Assembly (NCBI RefSeq): GCF_028288205.1
Contig: NZ_JAQBOD010000056.1
Location: 124,001-188,000 of the forward strand
Length of the DNA: 64,000 nucleotides
Origin: Mucilaginibacter sp.
GTDB lineage: Bacteria; Bacteroidota; Bacteroidia; Sphingobacteriales; Sphingobacteriaceae
Reading direction: 5' to 3'
Part shown: positions 36,024-44,944 of the stretch, piece by piece
How the letters are laid out: every line of letters starts with the position of its first letter
Position numbering within the stretch: the first letter of the stretch is position 1
Translations under genes and position numbers: made by a program
The notes under the pieces: generated by a model
What the model saw: only the letters and a program-made list of their open reading frames with translations
Told to the model about the DNA's origin: nothing
The model's database searches: none

Positions 36024-37135
36024 TTATTTTTTAAACCTATACGGTGACTGGTATAATCTATCAGGTATTCATTATTTAAAAAGAAATCAATGCTAAATAT
36101 GGTTCTTGTATCGTTCGAGTAGGATGGATTTTCAACCTCTGTAGCATTAGCCGTGCTGGTAACCGTGTATTGATAATTAAAGCCCTGGCTGGTTGTAAAG
36201 CTTACTACGGTGTTAGCAGGTAAGTTTGCCACATTAGCGGTAGCAGCGCTATTTTCAATAATACTTGTTGTGGGGGTTCCGGTATCAAATAATATACTGG
36301 CGGCAATGCTTGTTCCACCATAGGTTACCGTTGATTCGATATTTGGCAAATAACCACTTATTGCATTGTAAGTAAGCGGGTGCATAATAAAGTTTGATCC
36401 GCTCAAGTCTCTGGGGGTTAATCCTATATATAACAGATTGGGCACATAAGTAGCAGTAGCATTAAACCCTGATGAGGGTAAAACGGCCAACCTGAAGCCG
36501 CTGGTAATATTAGCACCAAGCTTAAAGTAACTTAACGGGCTTCCTATTAACCGGCTGGCATAGCTAACACCCGGCCCCACGCCAAAAACATCGGCAGAGT
36601 GGGCAGCTAATTGTTTACCTGTAGTTGTATTAACAATTTTATAGTATAGAAAAAAAGGTATGCGTGGGGTAGTTATACTGCCATGGCCATCACCAAGCTG
36701 CACAGTAGCATAAGCCAGGTTGCCGTATTCCTGTACAGAGCCATCAACACCACCGTAGGTAATTAGAGCTTGTTGCGATGTAACCGTAATACCGTTTACG
36801 TTTACAGAATCGCCGGCTACAATCAAACCATTTGCAGTAATCATTGATGCAGGTAATATCCCATTAGCGTCAATAGTCATTCCGGTAGATCCGGTATCAA
36901 AAACTAAACCATAAGGACTTGCGAATGGCTGGCTACCCATTTGTGAAACGGCAATAAATATTCGCCTTGTACTACCACCAATTTGCTCATATAAGCCAAG
37001 TTTAGCAAAATTAACCGGATCTGATATAGTATTTACAGGCGGTGCAGGGTTGTTATCCTTTTTACAGGAAACAGAAAGCGTTATAAAAAATAAGCCTAAT
37101 AAAATTAGCGTATGGGTTGCGTAGCTTTTTTTCAT
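36020..37135 (-). CDS. Pepsin-like (family A1) aspartic protease lipoprotein
   Basis: The 371-aa protein starts MKKSYATHTLILLGLFFITL, followed by the lipobox SVSC. Three features match pepsins closely. D80 lies in VFDTGSTGMTI and D284 in LFDTGTPTTSI, the two catalytic motifs, 204 residues apart (183 in pepsin). A flap Tyr (Y127) in ALITYGGVDGS matches pepsin ITYGTGS, with ATVQLGD after it. The end, EYLIDYTSHRIGLKNN, is like the pepsin C-terminal VFDRANNKVGLAP pattern. It is therefore most likely a bilobed single-chain aspartic protease anchored to the envelope. No zymogen prosegment is obvious. Bacterial pepsin homologs (shewasins) are rare. Its catalytic activity is inference. Confidence 0.85.
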   Translation of the reverse strand: MKKSYATHTLILLGLFFITLSVSCKKDNNPAPPVNTISDPVNFAKLGLYEQIGGSTRRIFIAVSQMGSQPFASPYGLVFDTGSTGMTIDANGILPASMITANGLIVAGDSVNVNGITVTSQQALITYGGVDGSVQEYGNLAYATVQLGDGHGSITTPRIPFFLYYKIVNTTTGKQLAAHSADVFGVGPGVSYASRLIGSPLSYFKLGANITSGFRLAVLPSSGFNATATYVPNLLYIGLTPRDLSGSNFIMHPLTYNAISGYLPNIESTVTYGGTSIAASILFDTGTPTTSIIENSAATANVANLPANTVVSFTTSQGFNYQYTVTSTANATEVENPSYSNDTRTIFSIDFFLNNEYLIDYTSHRIGLKNN

Positions 37136-37532
37136 TCTTTTTTTAACAGGCGCACTGTATCTTAAAATATTATATGCAATAACGTTAATTTATTGCCTAA
37201 CTGTATAATACAAAATTAAAATTATTTAATAATATTTTTAACACATTATAATATATATTAAGTAATACTTAAAATCTATTATAATAATTCAATATATGCT
37301 AAATTTTGATGACTGTTTTTTACTTAAATGTTACATTTAGCAGGTAATTTTTTAATAAAATTTATTGGTAAATTTCCGTAATTAACTATACAAGCAATAT
37401 GCTTTAAAATTGATCACCTTCCCAGTTTAATTTTAAAGGGTTTATAATGAAACATAGCTGATTATTTTATCGTTTTAAGGCTTACCTTTTTAATTTAATA
37501 GAAATACTATTGATATGCTTATATAGTAACAA
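37136..37532. other. AT-rich intergenic region between divergent genes
   Basis: This 397-nt stretch lies between the divergent protease and GNAT-like genes. It is very AT-rich with many TAATA/TTAAT runs. It should hold two promoters facing outward, but no exact TAnnTTTG element or clear operator could be placed. No gene is seen. Confidence 0.6.
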
Positions 37533-38342
37533 ATGGATGATAGTTTAAATAAAGAGATTCCAGAAGTTAGGCTCAGGGCATTTAGAGCCATTGATGAACC
37601 GGATACTTGCGCGCTGTTTGTTGAGGGTCATGCCTATGTTTTAACGAGCATTGGGGTAACTAAAGTAACCTCTTCAAAAATTGAATGGATATATAATCCC
37701 GCGGTATTTGTAATAGTTGTAGAATCATTAGACGGAAAAAAAATATATGGTGGCGCACGCGTACATGTAGCAGGTGGAACCGAGGCTCTACCTATAGAGC
37801 AGGCAACAGGAAAGCTTGACCCTGCTATTTATCCTATGGTTTGGGAATATGCACAACATGGTACGGGCGAAATATGCGGCTTGTGGAACTCAAGAGAAAT
37901 AGCGGGCTATGGTATTGGAAGTATATTTTTAACTAGGGCCGCGGTTGCAATTTCGTCACAAATAGGGCTACGATCGCTCTTTGCCCTATGCGCCCCGTAC
38001 ACAGTAAAAATGGCACAAATGGTAGGCTATAATATTGAAACCAGTATTGGTAATGAGGGTACATTTTATTATCCCAAATTAGATTTACTGGCAACATCAA
38101 TGATATTACAGGATGTTGATACCTTAAGCAGCGCTGATGATGAAGAGCGTGCCGCTATATTTAAGTTACGCAACGAGCTAAATATTATACGCACAGAGCA
38201 GTTGCGGAAAAAAACCATAGTAATACATTACGAAATAAAGATACCTAATCTTGAAAAATGGAACTTAAAGCAAACAATAACAGCATTTAATAAATCAGAT
38301 ATAAATAAGGAGGTAGACGATAGCCCGCTTAATATATTATGA
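37533..38342 (+). CDS. GNAT/autoinducer-synthase-like acyltransferase (divergent)
   Basis: The 269-aa protein has the GNAT pattern at ~120-175: EICGLWNSREIAGYGIGSIF, then GLRSLFALCAPYTVKMAQMV and GYNIETSIGNEGTFYYPKL. Before it, GGARVHVAGGTEALPIEQAT resembles the G-x-x-R...LP-x-E strand of LuxI/FeeM-type N-acyl synthases. The LuxI E-x-x-R pair reads EICG here, so Arg is lost, and the R/F/W N-terminal trio is not evident. A ~60-residue helical C-terminal extension follows. It heads a run of same-strand genes: a methyltransferase (47-nt gap), a 7TMR-DISM kinase and receivers. Function is unproven; it could also be an ordinary GNAT enzyme. Confidence 0.72.
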   Translation: MDDSLNKEIPEVRLRAFRAIDEPDTCALFVEGHAYVLTSIGVTKVTSSKIEWIYNPAVFVIVVESLDGKKIYGGARVHVAGGTEALPIEQATGKLDPAIYPMVWEYAQHGTGEICGLWNSREIAGYGIGSIFLTRAAVAISSQIGLRSLFALCAPYTVKMAQMVGYNIETSIGNEGTFYYPKLDLLATSMILQDVDTLSSADDEERAAIFKLRNELNIIRTEQLRKKTIVIHYEIKIPNLEKWNLKQTITAFNKSDINKEVDDSPLNIL

Positions 38343-38389
38343 ATAAGGCAACTATTATATACCCAATAGTTTAAAATACGTAAAACGAT

Positions 38390-39154
38390 ATGTCAAGTAA
38401 ACATTATAATATTAATTACCTGGAAGAAACAGGTAGGTTTTTAAAAACATTAAAAGAGTATTCATATAACCCTTTTACCAATATAAGTGAAGGTACGGTT
38501 ATTGATCTGGGCTGCGGTACAGGCATGGATGTAAGTAATTTAGGTAAATTACTGGGCGATAAGGTTACCATTGTTGGTATTGACCATGATGAAACTATGC
38601 TAAATAAAGGAAGATCATCTTACAGCGACCAGGCAAACGTTCAGTTTTTGCAGTCAGAGGCAAGTACTATCCCTTTTGAAGCGGAAACTATAGCAGGCTT
38701 ACGGGCCGAGCGGTTGATACAGCATTTAAAAGAGCCTGAAAATACTATGCTTGAAATGCGCCGGGTACTTAAGCCGGGGTACCCACTGGCTATAATTGAA
38801 ACAGACTGGGCAAGCCTTACTTTTTACAATGAATATTTGCCCGTTGAAAAAAAGATCATCAGCTTTTTAACTGATAAAAAAATAAATAATGGCATAGCTG
38901 CCAAAAAACTAACCGCTTATATGAATAGTGCCGGTTTTAAGGATATTAAAATAGAAATATTCCCATTTATTATTCGCACACTTAAAGAAGCTAATGAATA
39001 CCTTTGGATTGAACGAATGATTGATGAGGCAGAAACCGAAGGCTTTATCAATCAACAAGAAAAAGAAATCTTTATAAACGCAATGCATGAGGCTGATATC
39101 AAAAACTATTTTGCCTGTTCGATAAACGTTGTCATTGTATCATCTATAAAATAA
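38390..39154 (+). CDS. Class I SAM-dependent methyltransferase
   Basis: The 254-aa protein has a Rossmann methyltransferase core: motif I VIDLGCGTGMD (GCGTG at 41-45), acidic end of strand 2 IVGIDHDETML, and LRAERLIQHLKEPENTMLEM, then RRVLKPGYPLAIIETDW. It resembles methyltransferases that act on small molecules and lacks a DNA- or rRNA-specific domain. Substrate is unknown. It lies 47 nt after the GNAT-like gene and 11 nt before the 7TMR-DISM kinase, suggesting one transcript. Confidence 0.88.
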   Translation: MSSKHYNINYLEETGRFLKTLKEYSYNPFTNISEGTVIDLGCGTGMDVSNLGKLLGDKVTIVGIDHDETMLNKGRSSYSDQANVQFLQSEASTIPFEAETIAGLRAERLIQHLKEPENTMLEMRRVLKPGYPLAIIETDWASLTFYNEYLPVEKKIISFLTDKKINNGIAAKKLTAYMNSAGFKDIKIEIFPFIIRTLKEANEYLWIERMIDEAETEGFINQQEKEIFINAMHEADIKNYFACSINVVIVSSIK

Positions 39155-39165
39155 GCGCATCAATA

Positions 39166-41283
39166 ATGGTTAAATGGCTTTACATCCTGATTTTTATTTT
39201 TACAAGTCTTCAAAGTAAGGGCGAGCTTATAGTTAAAAATGACAACGGGAGAATATCATTAGGTAAAAACCTTGAAACACTGCAGCCTGGAAAAGAAATA
39301 AACTTTGCCGAAGCAGTTAAATCAACTCATTTTATCGCGGGTAATAAAGATGTACCCAACATGGGGTTCTCTACCAATAGTGTGTGGTTCCGCTTTACCG
39401 TTACCAATAAAAGCGATAATAAATTATTATTGGAAGTTGCCTACCCTATATTAGATGAGGTTGAGCTTTATACGTCAAATGGTAAGTCATTGTTATTAGG
39501 CGAAGTTGTTGATTTTAATAAACGACCGTATCAATACCCAAATTATATTTTTAACCTTGACCTTAGTAAGGGCCAAACTCAAACCTATTATTTAAGGGCA
39601 AAAAGCACCGAGCAGATCATCCTGCCAATCACCATAAATCAACCCGAAAGTCTTTGGCAAAACCTCAGTTTAGAAAATTTAATTATAGGTATTTATCTGG
39701 GCGTGGTTTTAATTATGGTATTATATAACTTGTTTATCTTCTTTTCTGTAAGGGATAGCAGTTACCTGTATTATGTTATATATGTATTATTTGTAGGTTT
39801 TACCCAAATAGGAATAAAGGGCTATACGTTTCAATACCTGTGGCCCGCCAACTCCGTTTTCGAACTTAAAAGTGTTGTGCTGTTTGCCTGTGTGAGCAGT
39901 ATCGCGGCCTTAATGTTCACCAAAAAGTTTTTGGGCACAAAAAACGCAGCACCCAAGTCTGATATTGCACTTACACTGCTCATAGGTGTGTTTTCTGTTG
40001 CCATACTCCTGGTATATATAGGTAAAGGAATGGCAGGTTTCCAGTTAATGCAGGCCAGTACTACCTTGCTAACTATTGGTGTGTTGTCTGTATCATTCAT
40101 GATAATGATAAAAGGATCGGCGCCGGCTAAATATTTTTTTATAGCCTGGTCCATACTTTTAACTGGGGCAATTGTTTTTTTATTGAAAGATTATGGCGTA
40201 CTGCCATATAATACTTTCACCAGTTATTCTATGCAATTTGCATCGGCAATTGAAATGGGCTTGTTATCATTTGGTTTGGCTGATAGAATAAACATTCTAA
40301 AAAGAGAAAAAGATGCTTCGCAGGCAGAGGCGCTAAGCATCGCCAAAGAAAACGAACGCATCATCCGCGAACAAAACGTGATCCTGGAATTAAAGGTAAG
40401 TGAACGCACGTATGAACTAAATGAATCACTGGAGGACCTGAAGCAAACGCAATCGCAACTGGTCGAGTCAGAGAAAATGGCATCGCTGGGTCAGTTAACC
40501 GCAGGTATAGCACATGAGATCAATAACCCTATCAACTTTGTAACATCCAATATTAACCCATTAAAACGCGATGTGGAGATGATATTGGAAGCTGTGACAA
40601 CTATAGAAAATATAAGCATGTCTGATGCATCGCCGGCTGATAAGAAAAAGCAGATAGAAGATTATAAAGAAGAGCTGGATTTTGATTACCTGGTAGAAGA
40701 GGTGAAGCATCTGATAAAAGGAATTTACGAAGGCGCGTCGCGCACCGCCGAAATTGTGAAGGGCCTTAAGATATTTTCGCGCCTGGATGAGGATGATCTA
40801 AAAAGGGCCGATATTAACGAAGGGTTGGAATCAACTATGGTTGTTGCTAATAACCTGCTAAATGATAAAATAAAAGTGATTAAAGAATATAGCGACCTGC
40901 CACTGGTTGAAAGCTATGCCGGCAAACTTAACCAGGTATTTTTAAATATTATATCAAATGCCATATACGCTATTAATAAAAAATTTGATGATAAAGAAGG
41001 TGGCGAAATAAAGATAAGTACGGATTGTGATGGTGAAAGCGTTATCATTAAAATAGCAGATAATGGTATAGGCATGAATGAGCAAACCATAAAGAAAATA
41101 TTTGAACCATTTTTTACTACTAAAGAGGTTGGCGAAGGCACTGGCCTGGGGATGAGCATTGCCTATAATACCATTAAAAAACACAACGGGCAAATAACGG
41201 TCAAATCTGAATTAAATAAGGGAACTGAGTTTATTTTAAAAATACCGATTGTTTTTGACACAAAACTTGCGCAGTTATCGTAA
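39166..41283 (+). CDS. 7TMR-DISM sensor histidine kinase
   Basis: The 705-aa protein has a signal peptide (~1-20) and a periplasmic 7TMR-DISM extracellular domain (~25-165; [20 protein letters not shown], like a carbohydrate-binding fold). Seven transmembrane helices (~172-375) and a coiled coil (~375-435) follow. The HisKA domain has the phospho-His H450 in [16 protein letters not shown]. The HATPase carries [10 protein letters not shown] (N box), KIADNGIGM (G1) and [12 protein letters not shown] (G2). Such receptors sense soluble ligands in the periplasm. It lies 11 nt after the methyltransferase and 64 nt before the REC-kinase gene. Confidence 0.94.
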   Translation: MVKWLYILIFIFTSLQSKGELIVKNDNGRISLGKNLETLQPGKEINFAEAVKSTHFIAGNKDVPNMGFSTNSVWFRFTVTNKSDNKLLLEVAYPILDEVELYTSNGKSLLLGEVVDFNKRPYQYPNYIFNLDLSKGQTQTYYLRAKSTEQIILPITINQPESLWQNLSLENLIIGIYLGVVLIMVLYNLFIFFSVRDSSYLYYVIYVLFVGFTQIGIKGYTFQYLWPANSVFELKSVVLFACVSSIAALMFTKKFLGTKNAAPKSDIALTLLIGVFSVAILLVYIGKGMAGFQLMQASTTLLTIGVLSVSFMIMIKGSAPAKYFFIAWSILLTGAIVFLLKDYGVLPYNTFTSYSMQFASAIEMGLLSFGLADRINILKREKDASQAEALSIAKENERIIREQNVILELKVSERTYELNESLEDLKQTQSQLVESEKMASLGQLTAGIAHEINNPINFVTSNINPLKRDVEMILEAVTTIENISMSDASPADKKKQIEDYKEELDFDYLVEEVKHLIKGIYEGASRTAEIVKGLKIFSRLDEDDLKRADINEGLESTMVVANNLLNDKIKVIKEYSDLPLVESYAGKLNQVFLNIISNAIYAINKKFDDKEGGEIKISTDCDGESVIIKIADNGIGMNEQTIKKIFEPFFTTKEVGEGTGLGMSIAYNTIKKHNGQITVKSELNKGTEFILKIPIVFDTKLAQLS

Positions 41284-41347
41284 ACAGGCCCACCTGATTA
41301 AAACTAATTAGACCCCTTATGCAATACTGCACAAAATCTTCATAACA

Positions 41348-42433
41348 ATGGCAGACAAAATTAAGATACTGTATATCGATGATGAGATGGATAATCTCAC
41401 CGGTTTTAAAGCCTCATTCAGGCTTGATTACCAGGTATTCACTTCCATAAACATTCCGGGAGCTATTGAGCACCTGGTAAACCACCCGGATATTAAGGTG
41501 ATATTCTGCGATCAACGAATGCCGCTTAAAACGGGCGTTGAGTTTTTTGAAGAGATACGCACCACCTTCCCGCTCCCGATGCGGATATTATTGACCGGTT
41601 ATACCGATATAGAAGCTGTAATTGATTCAATAAACCGGGGTAATATTTTTAGGTTTGTTAAGAAGCCATGGGATGAAGCAGAGATAATTTCGGCCATTGA
41701 GGAGGCGAATAAATTTTACCTGGCAAATTCCATGCTTTCTATAAAAAACGATGAGCTGCAAAAAGCATATAGTGAGCTGGATAAATTTGCTTATAGTGTT
41801 AGCCATGATATAAGGGGGCCGCTATCCGGCATTTTAGGGGCAATAAATGTGGCCCGCGAAATGTATGATATTGCCGAAATGAAAGAGATGCTTTTCCTGA
41901 TGGAAAAATCCCTTAAAAAACTGGATACCTATATTCTGAGTATGCATGACTATTATAGCCTGCAGCGTGGCGAATTACAGATAAGCGATGTTGATTTTAA
42001 TAGCCTGACTGATGAATTTAAGCATATCTATACAGCTTTTGCCAATACTTCTAACATCAATTTTAAAATAAACATTAACCAGCATGAGCCTTTCCGCAAT
42101 GATGTAGCACCATTAAAGCTTATATTAAATAACCTTTTATCAAACGCGTTTAAGTATCAAAACAAACATAATAGCGTTAAGGAGGTAGAGCTAATAATTG
42201 ATGTACGTAAAGGCGTAGCAACCATACAGGTAAAGGATACAGGTATTGGTATTTTAGGTAATCATATTGGTGAGATATTTAACTTGTTTTATCGTGCAAG
42301 CTCGCAGGAGTCGGGCTCTGGTTTTGGATTATATAATGTAAAAAGTGCTTTGCTGAAATTGAACGGACAGATAGAGGTTAATTCTATTTTAAACAAAGGC
42401 ACCACTTTTAAGGTAACTCTCCCTACTAAGTAA
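41348..42433 (+). CDS. Receiver-histidine kinase hybrid
   Basis: The 361-aa protein has an N-terminal receiver (residues 1-125) with D11/D12, phosphoacceptor D55 (VIFCDQRMP), T83 in LLTGYTD and K105 in FVKKPW. A HisKA domain carries H153 in FAYSVSHDIRGPLSGIL. The HATPase has NNLLSNAFKYQ, VKDTGIGI and GSGFGLYNVKSAL. The receiver resembles the RpfG-type family and is a clear paralog of the receiver at 42868. There is no membrane segment, so it works in the cytoplasm, probably as an intermediate for the adjacent 7TMR-DISM kinase. Confidence 0.93.
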   Translation: MADKIKILYIDDEMDNLTGFKASFRLDYQVFTSINIPGAIEHLVNHPDIKVIFCDQRMPLKTGVEFFEEIRTTFPLPMRILLTGYTDIEAVIDSINRGNIFRFVKKPWDEAEIISAIEEANKFYLANSMLSIKNDELQKAYSELDKFAYSVSHDIRGPLSGILGAINVAREMYDIAEMKEMLFLMEKSLKKLDTYILSMHDYYSLQRGELQISDVDFNSLTDEFKHIYTAFANTSNINFKININQHEPFRNDVAPLKLILNNLLSNAFKYQNKHNSVKEVELIIDVRKGVATIQVKDTGIGILGNHIGEIFNLFYRASSQESGSGFGLYNVKSALLKLNGQIEVNSILNKGTTFKVTLPTK

Positions 42434-42441
42434 ATAAACGC

Positions 42442-42864
42442 ATGGAATTATCATTTATAATTATTGATGATACCGAGCTTGATCACTTTATAGCTAAAAG
42501 AGTGATTACTAACAGGCATAAAACGGCCCATGTAAAAAGCTTTATGGATGCTACCCTTGCGCTTGAACATATAATTGAAGAGCGGGGTGATGCAAGTACA
42601 AAAGTTACCCTGGTTTTCCTGGATATTTACATGCCTATCATGAATGGTTTCCAGTTTATTGAAGAGTTTGAGAAATTTCATCCGGATATACAGGATAAAT
42701 ATTACATAGTGGCGCTTACATCATCAAGAGAGGTCTCTGATATTAATCGCATCAAATCGTATAGATCATTCAAAACCTGGTTAACCAAACCAATAACTGC
42801 CGAAGCGCTATCTGTGCTATTAAATAAAATTTGTAAGGAATTTAACATACAATTACCCGAATAA
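42442..42864 (+). CDS. Single-domain response regulator
   Basis: The 140-aa receiver has acidic pocket D9/D10 (FIIIDDTELDH), phosphoacceptor D61 (VFLDIYMPIMNG) and a conserved Lys in FKTWLTKPI. There is no output domain. It starts 8 nt after the REC-kinase gene, so it is almost certainly cotranscribed and probably takes phosphate from one of the two kinases upstream. It ends 3 nt before the convergent receiver gene at 42868. Confidence 0.93.
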   Translation: MELSFIIIDDTELDHFIAKRVITNRHKTAHVKSFMDATLALEHIIEERGDASTKVTLVFLDIYMPIMNGFQFIEEFEKFHPDIQDKYYIVALTSSREVSDINRIKSYRSFKTWLTKPITAEALSVLLNKICKEFNIQLPE

Positions 42865-42867
42865 GAT

Positions 42868-43332
42868 TTAAGAAAGAAGCTTTTGCCTCAACAAAAATTC
42901 AAGCTGATCATTAGAGGTGCCCAGCTTTTCATTCTCTTCCTTTAATTTCATCTTCACCAAATAGGCATTGTAAGCGCGGCCTATGGTCATGTCCAGTTCC
43001 TCTTCGTTCCATGGTTTGGTAAGGTAATGGAATATTTTGCCTTTATTAACGGCATCAACCACTGCGCCCATATCTGCATAACCTGTAAGCAGTATCCGAA
43101 TTGGATCCGGGAATTTTTCAATTACTTTTTCTAAAAATTCCACCCCGGTCATTACCGGCATGCGCTGGTCGGTAATAATAATTTCTACCGGCTTTTCCTC
43201 CATCAATTTAAGGGCCGCATCACCACTTATAGCAGTAAGAATATTATATTTTATACGAAAAGTGGCTTTAAAAGAAAACAGGTTGTTCTCTTCGTCATCC
43301 ACATATAGTACTGTTATTTTTTTATCGGCCAT
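42868..43332 (-). CDS. Receiver protein, RpfG-like, with coiled-coil tail
   Basis: The 154-aa protein is a receiver domain with D12/D13, phosphoacceptor D55 (IIITDQRMPVMTGVEFLE) and K in YLTKPWNEEEL. A short C-terminal coiled coil (KMKLKEENEKLGTSNDQLEF) follows. It is more similar by eye to the receiver of the hybrid at 41348 than to the bare receiver at 42442. It is on the opposite strand, convergent with the kinase cluster. No HD-GYP or other output is present. Confidence 0.9.
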   Translation of the reverse strand: MADKKITVLYVDDEENNLFSFKATFRIKYNILTAISGDAALKLMEEKPVEIIITDQRMPVMTGVEFLEKVIEKFPDPIRILLTGYADMGAVVDAVNKGKIFHYLTKPWNEEELDMTIGRAYNAYLVKMKLKEENEKLGTSNDQLEFLLRQKLLS

Positions 43333-43500
43333 GAGATAATATTTGATATCCGTTTAACCCGGGGTATCTTGCAATTAATTAGATCAACACCAGTTAAACT
43401 TTATTTGTTCAGACTGTCATTGATCTAATTAATTACAAATTACAGCAAAAATAATTATTATACAACTTATTCAGGTAAATGCCTTAAACAAGTAATGTAA

Positions 43501-44085
43501 TTAGTTTATAATTGTGCCTGCCGAGGTTACTAATGATGCTATCCTGACAGCATCGAATATACGTTCTTCGGTAGCATCCATTTTAATTAACGAGTCTTCG
43601 TGAGCATTAACGCACATTTCGCAGCCATTCACTGCTGATATAGTTAGGCTCATTAATTCAAAAAACTCTTTGCCGGTTACCGGTTTCATCATTATCTGCA
43701 TACGTATACGTGCAGGTATTTGGCTGTATTTTTCTTTCTGCGTAAAATGCCTGAAACGATAAAATATGTTATTTGATGCCAATAATGACGCGCAGGCAGC
43801 TGCCTCGGCTATCTCTGCATCATTAGCGCCTTGCTCTGTGGCATATTTTGTGTAAAAAGCTATTAACGGGTTGTTATTATTATTAACCGCTACACTAAGG
43901 CCCAATAAGGCACATTCTTTAGTGCTCAAATGCTCAGAAGTTAGTGTGCTTGTAAAATTTAATTTTAAATCGCGTAAATAGCGCGAATCGCCTTTTTCAA
44001 GTAAAGAAAGGCTGGCGGTACGGTAAGCTGTATCAATACCTATACTTTGCAATAATTCGGTTATGGTTTCTGTGCTTTCGCTCAT
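43501..44085 (-). CDS. AhpD-like carboxymuconolactone decarboxylase family protein
   Basis: The 194-aa all-helical protein has the AhpD active site: E143, then C155-x2-C158-x3-H162 in NGCEMCVNAHED. AhpD proteins recycle the oxidised peroxiredoxin AhpC with electrons from a lipoamide-type partner. The adjacent gene upstream on the same strand is a 2-Cys peroxiredoxin, so this is a functional pair. A terminator-like hairpin lies between them and may lower expression of this gene. Confidence 0.92.
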   Translation of the reverse strand: MSESTETITELLQSIGIDTAYRTASLSLLEKGDSRYLRDLKLNFTSTLTSEHLSTKECALLGLSVAVNNNNNPLIAFYTKYATEQGANDAEIAEAAACASLLASNNIFYRFRHFTQKEKYSQIPARIRMQIMMKPVTGKEFFELMSLTISAVNGCEMCVNAHEDSLIKMDATEERIFDAVRIASLVTSAGTIIN

Positions 44086-44102
44086 GGTAATTATAATTAA
44101 TA

Positions 44103-44128
44103 AAAAAATCCCCGTTTTATTGGGGATT
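44103..44128 (-). terminator. Hairpin terminator/attenuator between peroxiredoxin and AhpD-like genes
   Basis: The stem AATCCCC (44107-44113) pairs with GGGGATT (44122-44128). On the minus strand the T run follows. It can partly stop transcription from the peroxiredoxin gene into the AhpD-like gene. Confidence 0.72.
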
Positions 44129-44136
44129 CTTTAAGT

Positions 44137-44682
44137 TTAAACGGTTAGCGTTTCCTGGCCTTTTTCCCAGTTGCATGGGCAAAGCTCGTCGGTTTGTAAA
44201 CCATCCAGTACGCGTAAAACTTCTTTTACGTTACGGCCAACACTTAGGTCATTAACACATACCCAACGCACAACGCCGGTAGGGTCAATAATAAAAGTGG
44301 CACGATAAGCAATTTTTTCGGTAGGCTCTAAAATACCCAATTCTTCGGCTAATGATTTTGAAGTATCAGCCAACATTGGAAATTTCAAGTCGCGCAGATC
44401 ATCATGATGTGTTCTCCAGGCGGCGTGTACGAATTCCGAATCGGTAGAAGCGCCAATTAAACGGGTTTCGCGATCACGGAATTCACCATAGTTTTTATTG
44501 AATTCGGCAATCTCTGTAGGGCAAACAAAAGTAAAATCTTTTGGCCACCAAAACATTACTGTCCAAACGTTATCATCATTAACCAAAAAATCAGAAGTTA
44601 ATGTTTCAAACTCTTTTCCTTTTTCTAAACTAACAACTGCGGTTTTGGAAAACCCGGGGAATTTTTCTCCTATAGTAATCAT
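44137..44682 (-). CDS. 2-Cys peroxiredoxin (AhpC/TSA type)
   Basis: The 181-aa protein has the peroxidatic Cys C54 in FTFVCPTEIAEFNK and a resolving Cys in ELCPCNWEKGQ near the C-terminus. The WWPKDFTF motif precedes the active site. It reduces peroxides and is probably recycled by the AhpD-like partner downstream. The ATG at 44682 (MITIGEKFPGF) was chosen because it fits the family start and a clear promoter lies ~30 nt upstream; an upstream ATG would add a basic N-terminal tail. Confidence 0.94.
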   Translation of the reverse strand: MITIGEKFPGFSKTAVVSLEKGKEFETLTSDFLVNDDNVWTVMFWWPKDFTFVCPTEIAEFNKNYGEFRDRETRLIGASTDSEFVHAAWRTHHDDLRDLKFPMLADTSKSLAEELGILEPTEKIAYRATFIIDPTGVVRWVCVNDLSVGRNVKEVLRVLDGLQTDELCPCNWEKGQETLTV

Positions 44683-44710
44683 ATATAATATGTGTTTTTT
44701 AAGTTTCGTG

Positions 44711-44739
44711 CAAATATAATGCATTTTATACTACAACAA
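44711..44739 (-). promoter_or_regulatory. Promoter-like -7/-33 pair for peroxiredoxin gene
   Basis: On the minus strand TATATTTG (44711-44718) matches TAnnTTTG and a TTG (44737-44739) lies 18 nt upstream. The leader to the ATG at 44682 is ~25 nt. Confidence 0.5.
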
Positions 44740-44944
44740 TATTTCAATTTTAAATAGGTTATAGTTTATGTCTATATATTTTAATTAATGTATAGTATTT
44801 TTGAATGAGAAGAATATTTTTCCTTTCGTCAAATAATAAATAAACTATCGGCTGTATATCCACCCTGTTACAAACCACCTCTTGCAGTTTCCAAAATCGC
44901 TACCTATCTTAACCTCACCAATATAACCTCAAATAAAGCAATTT

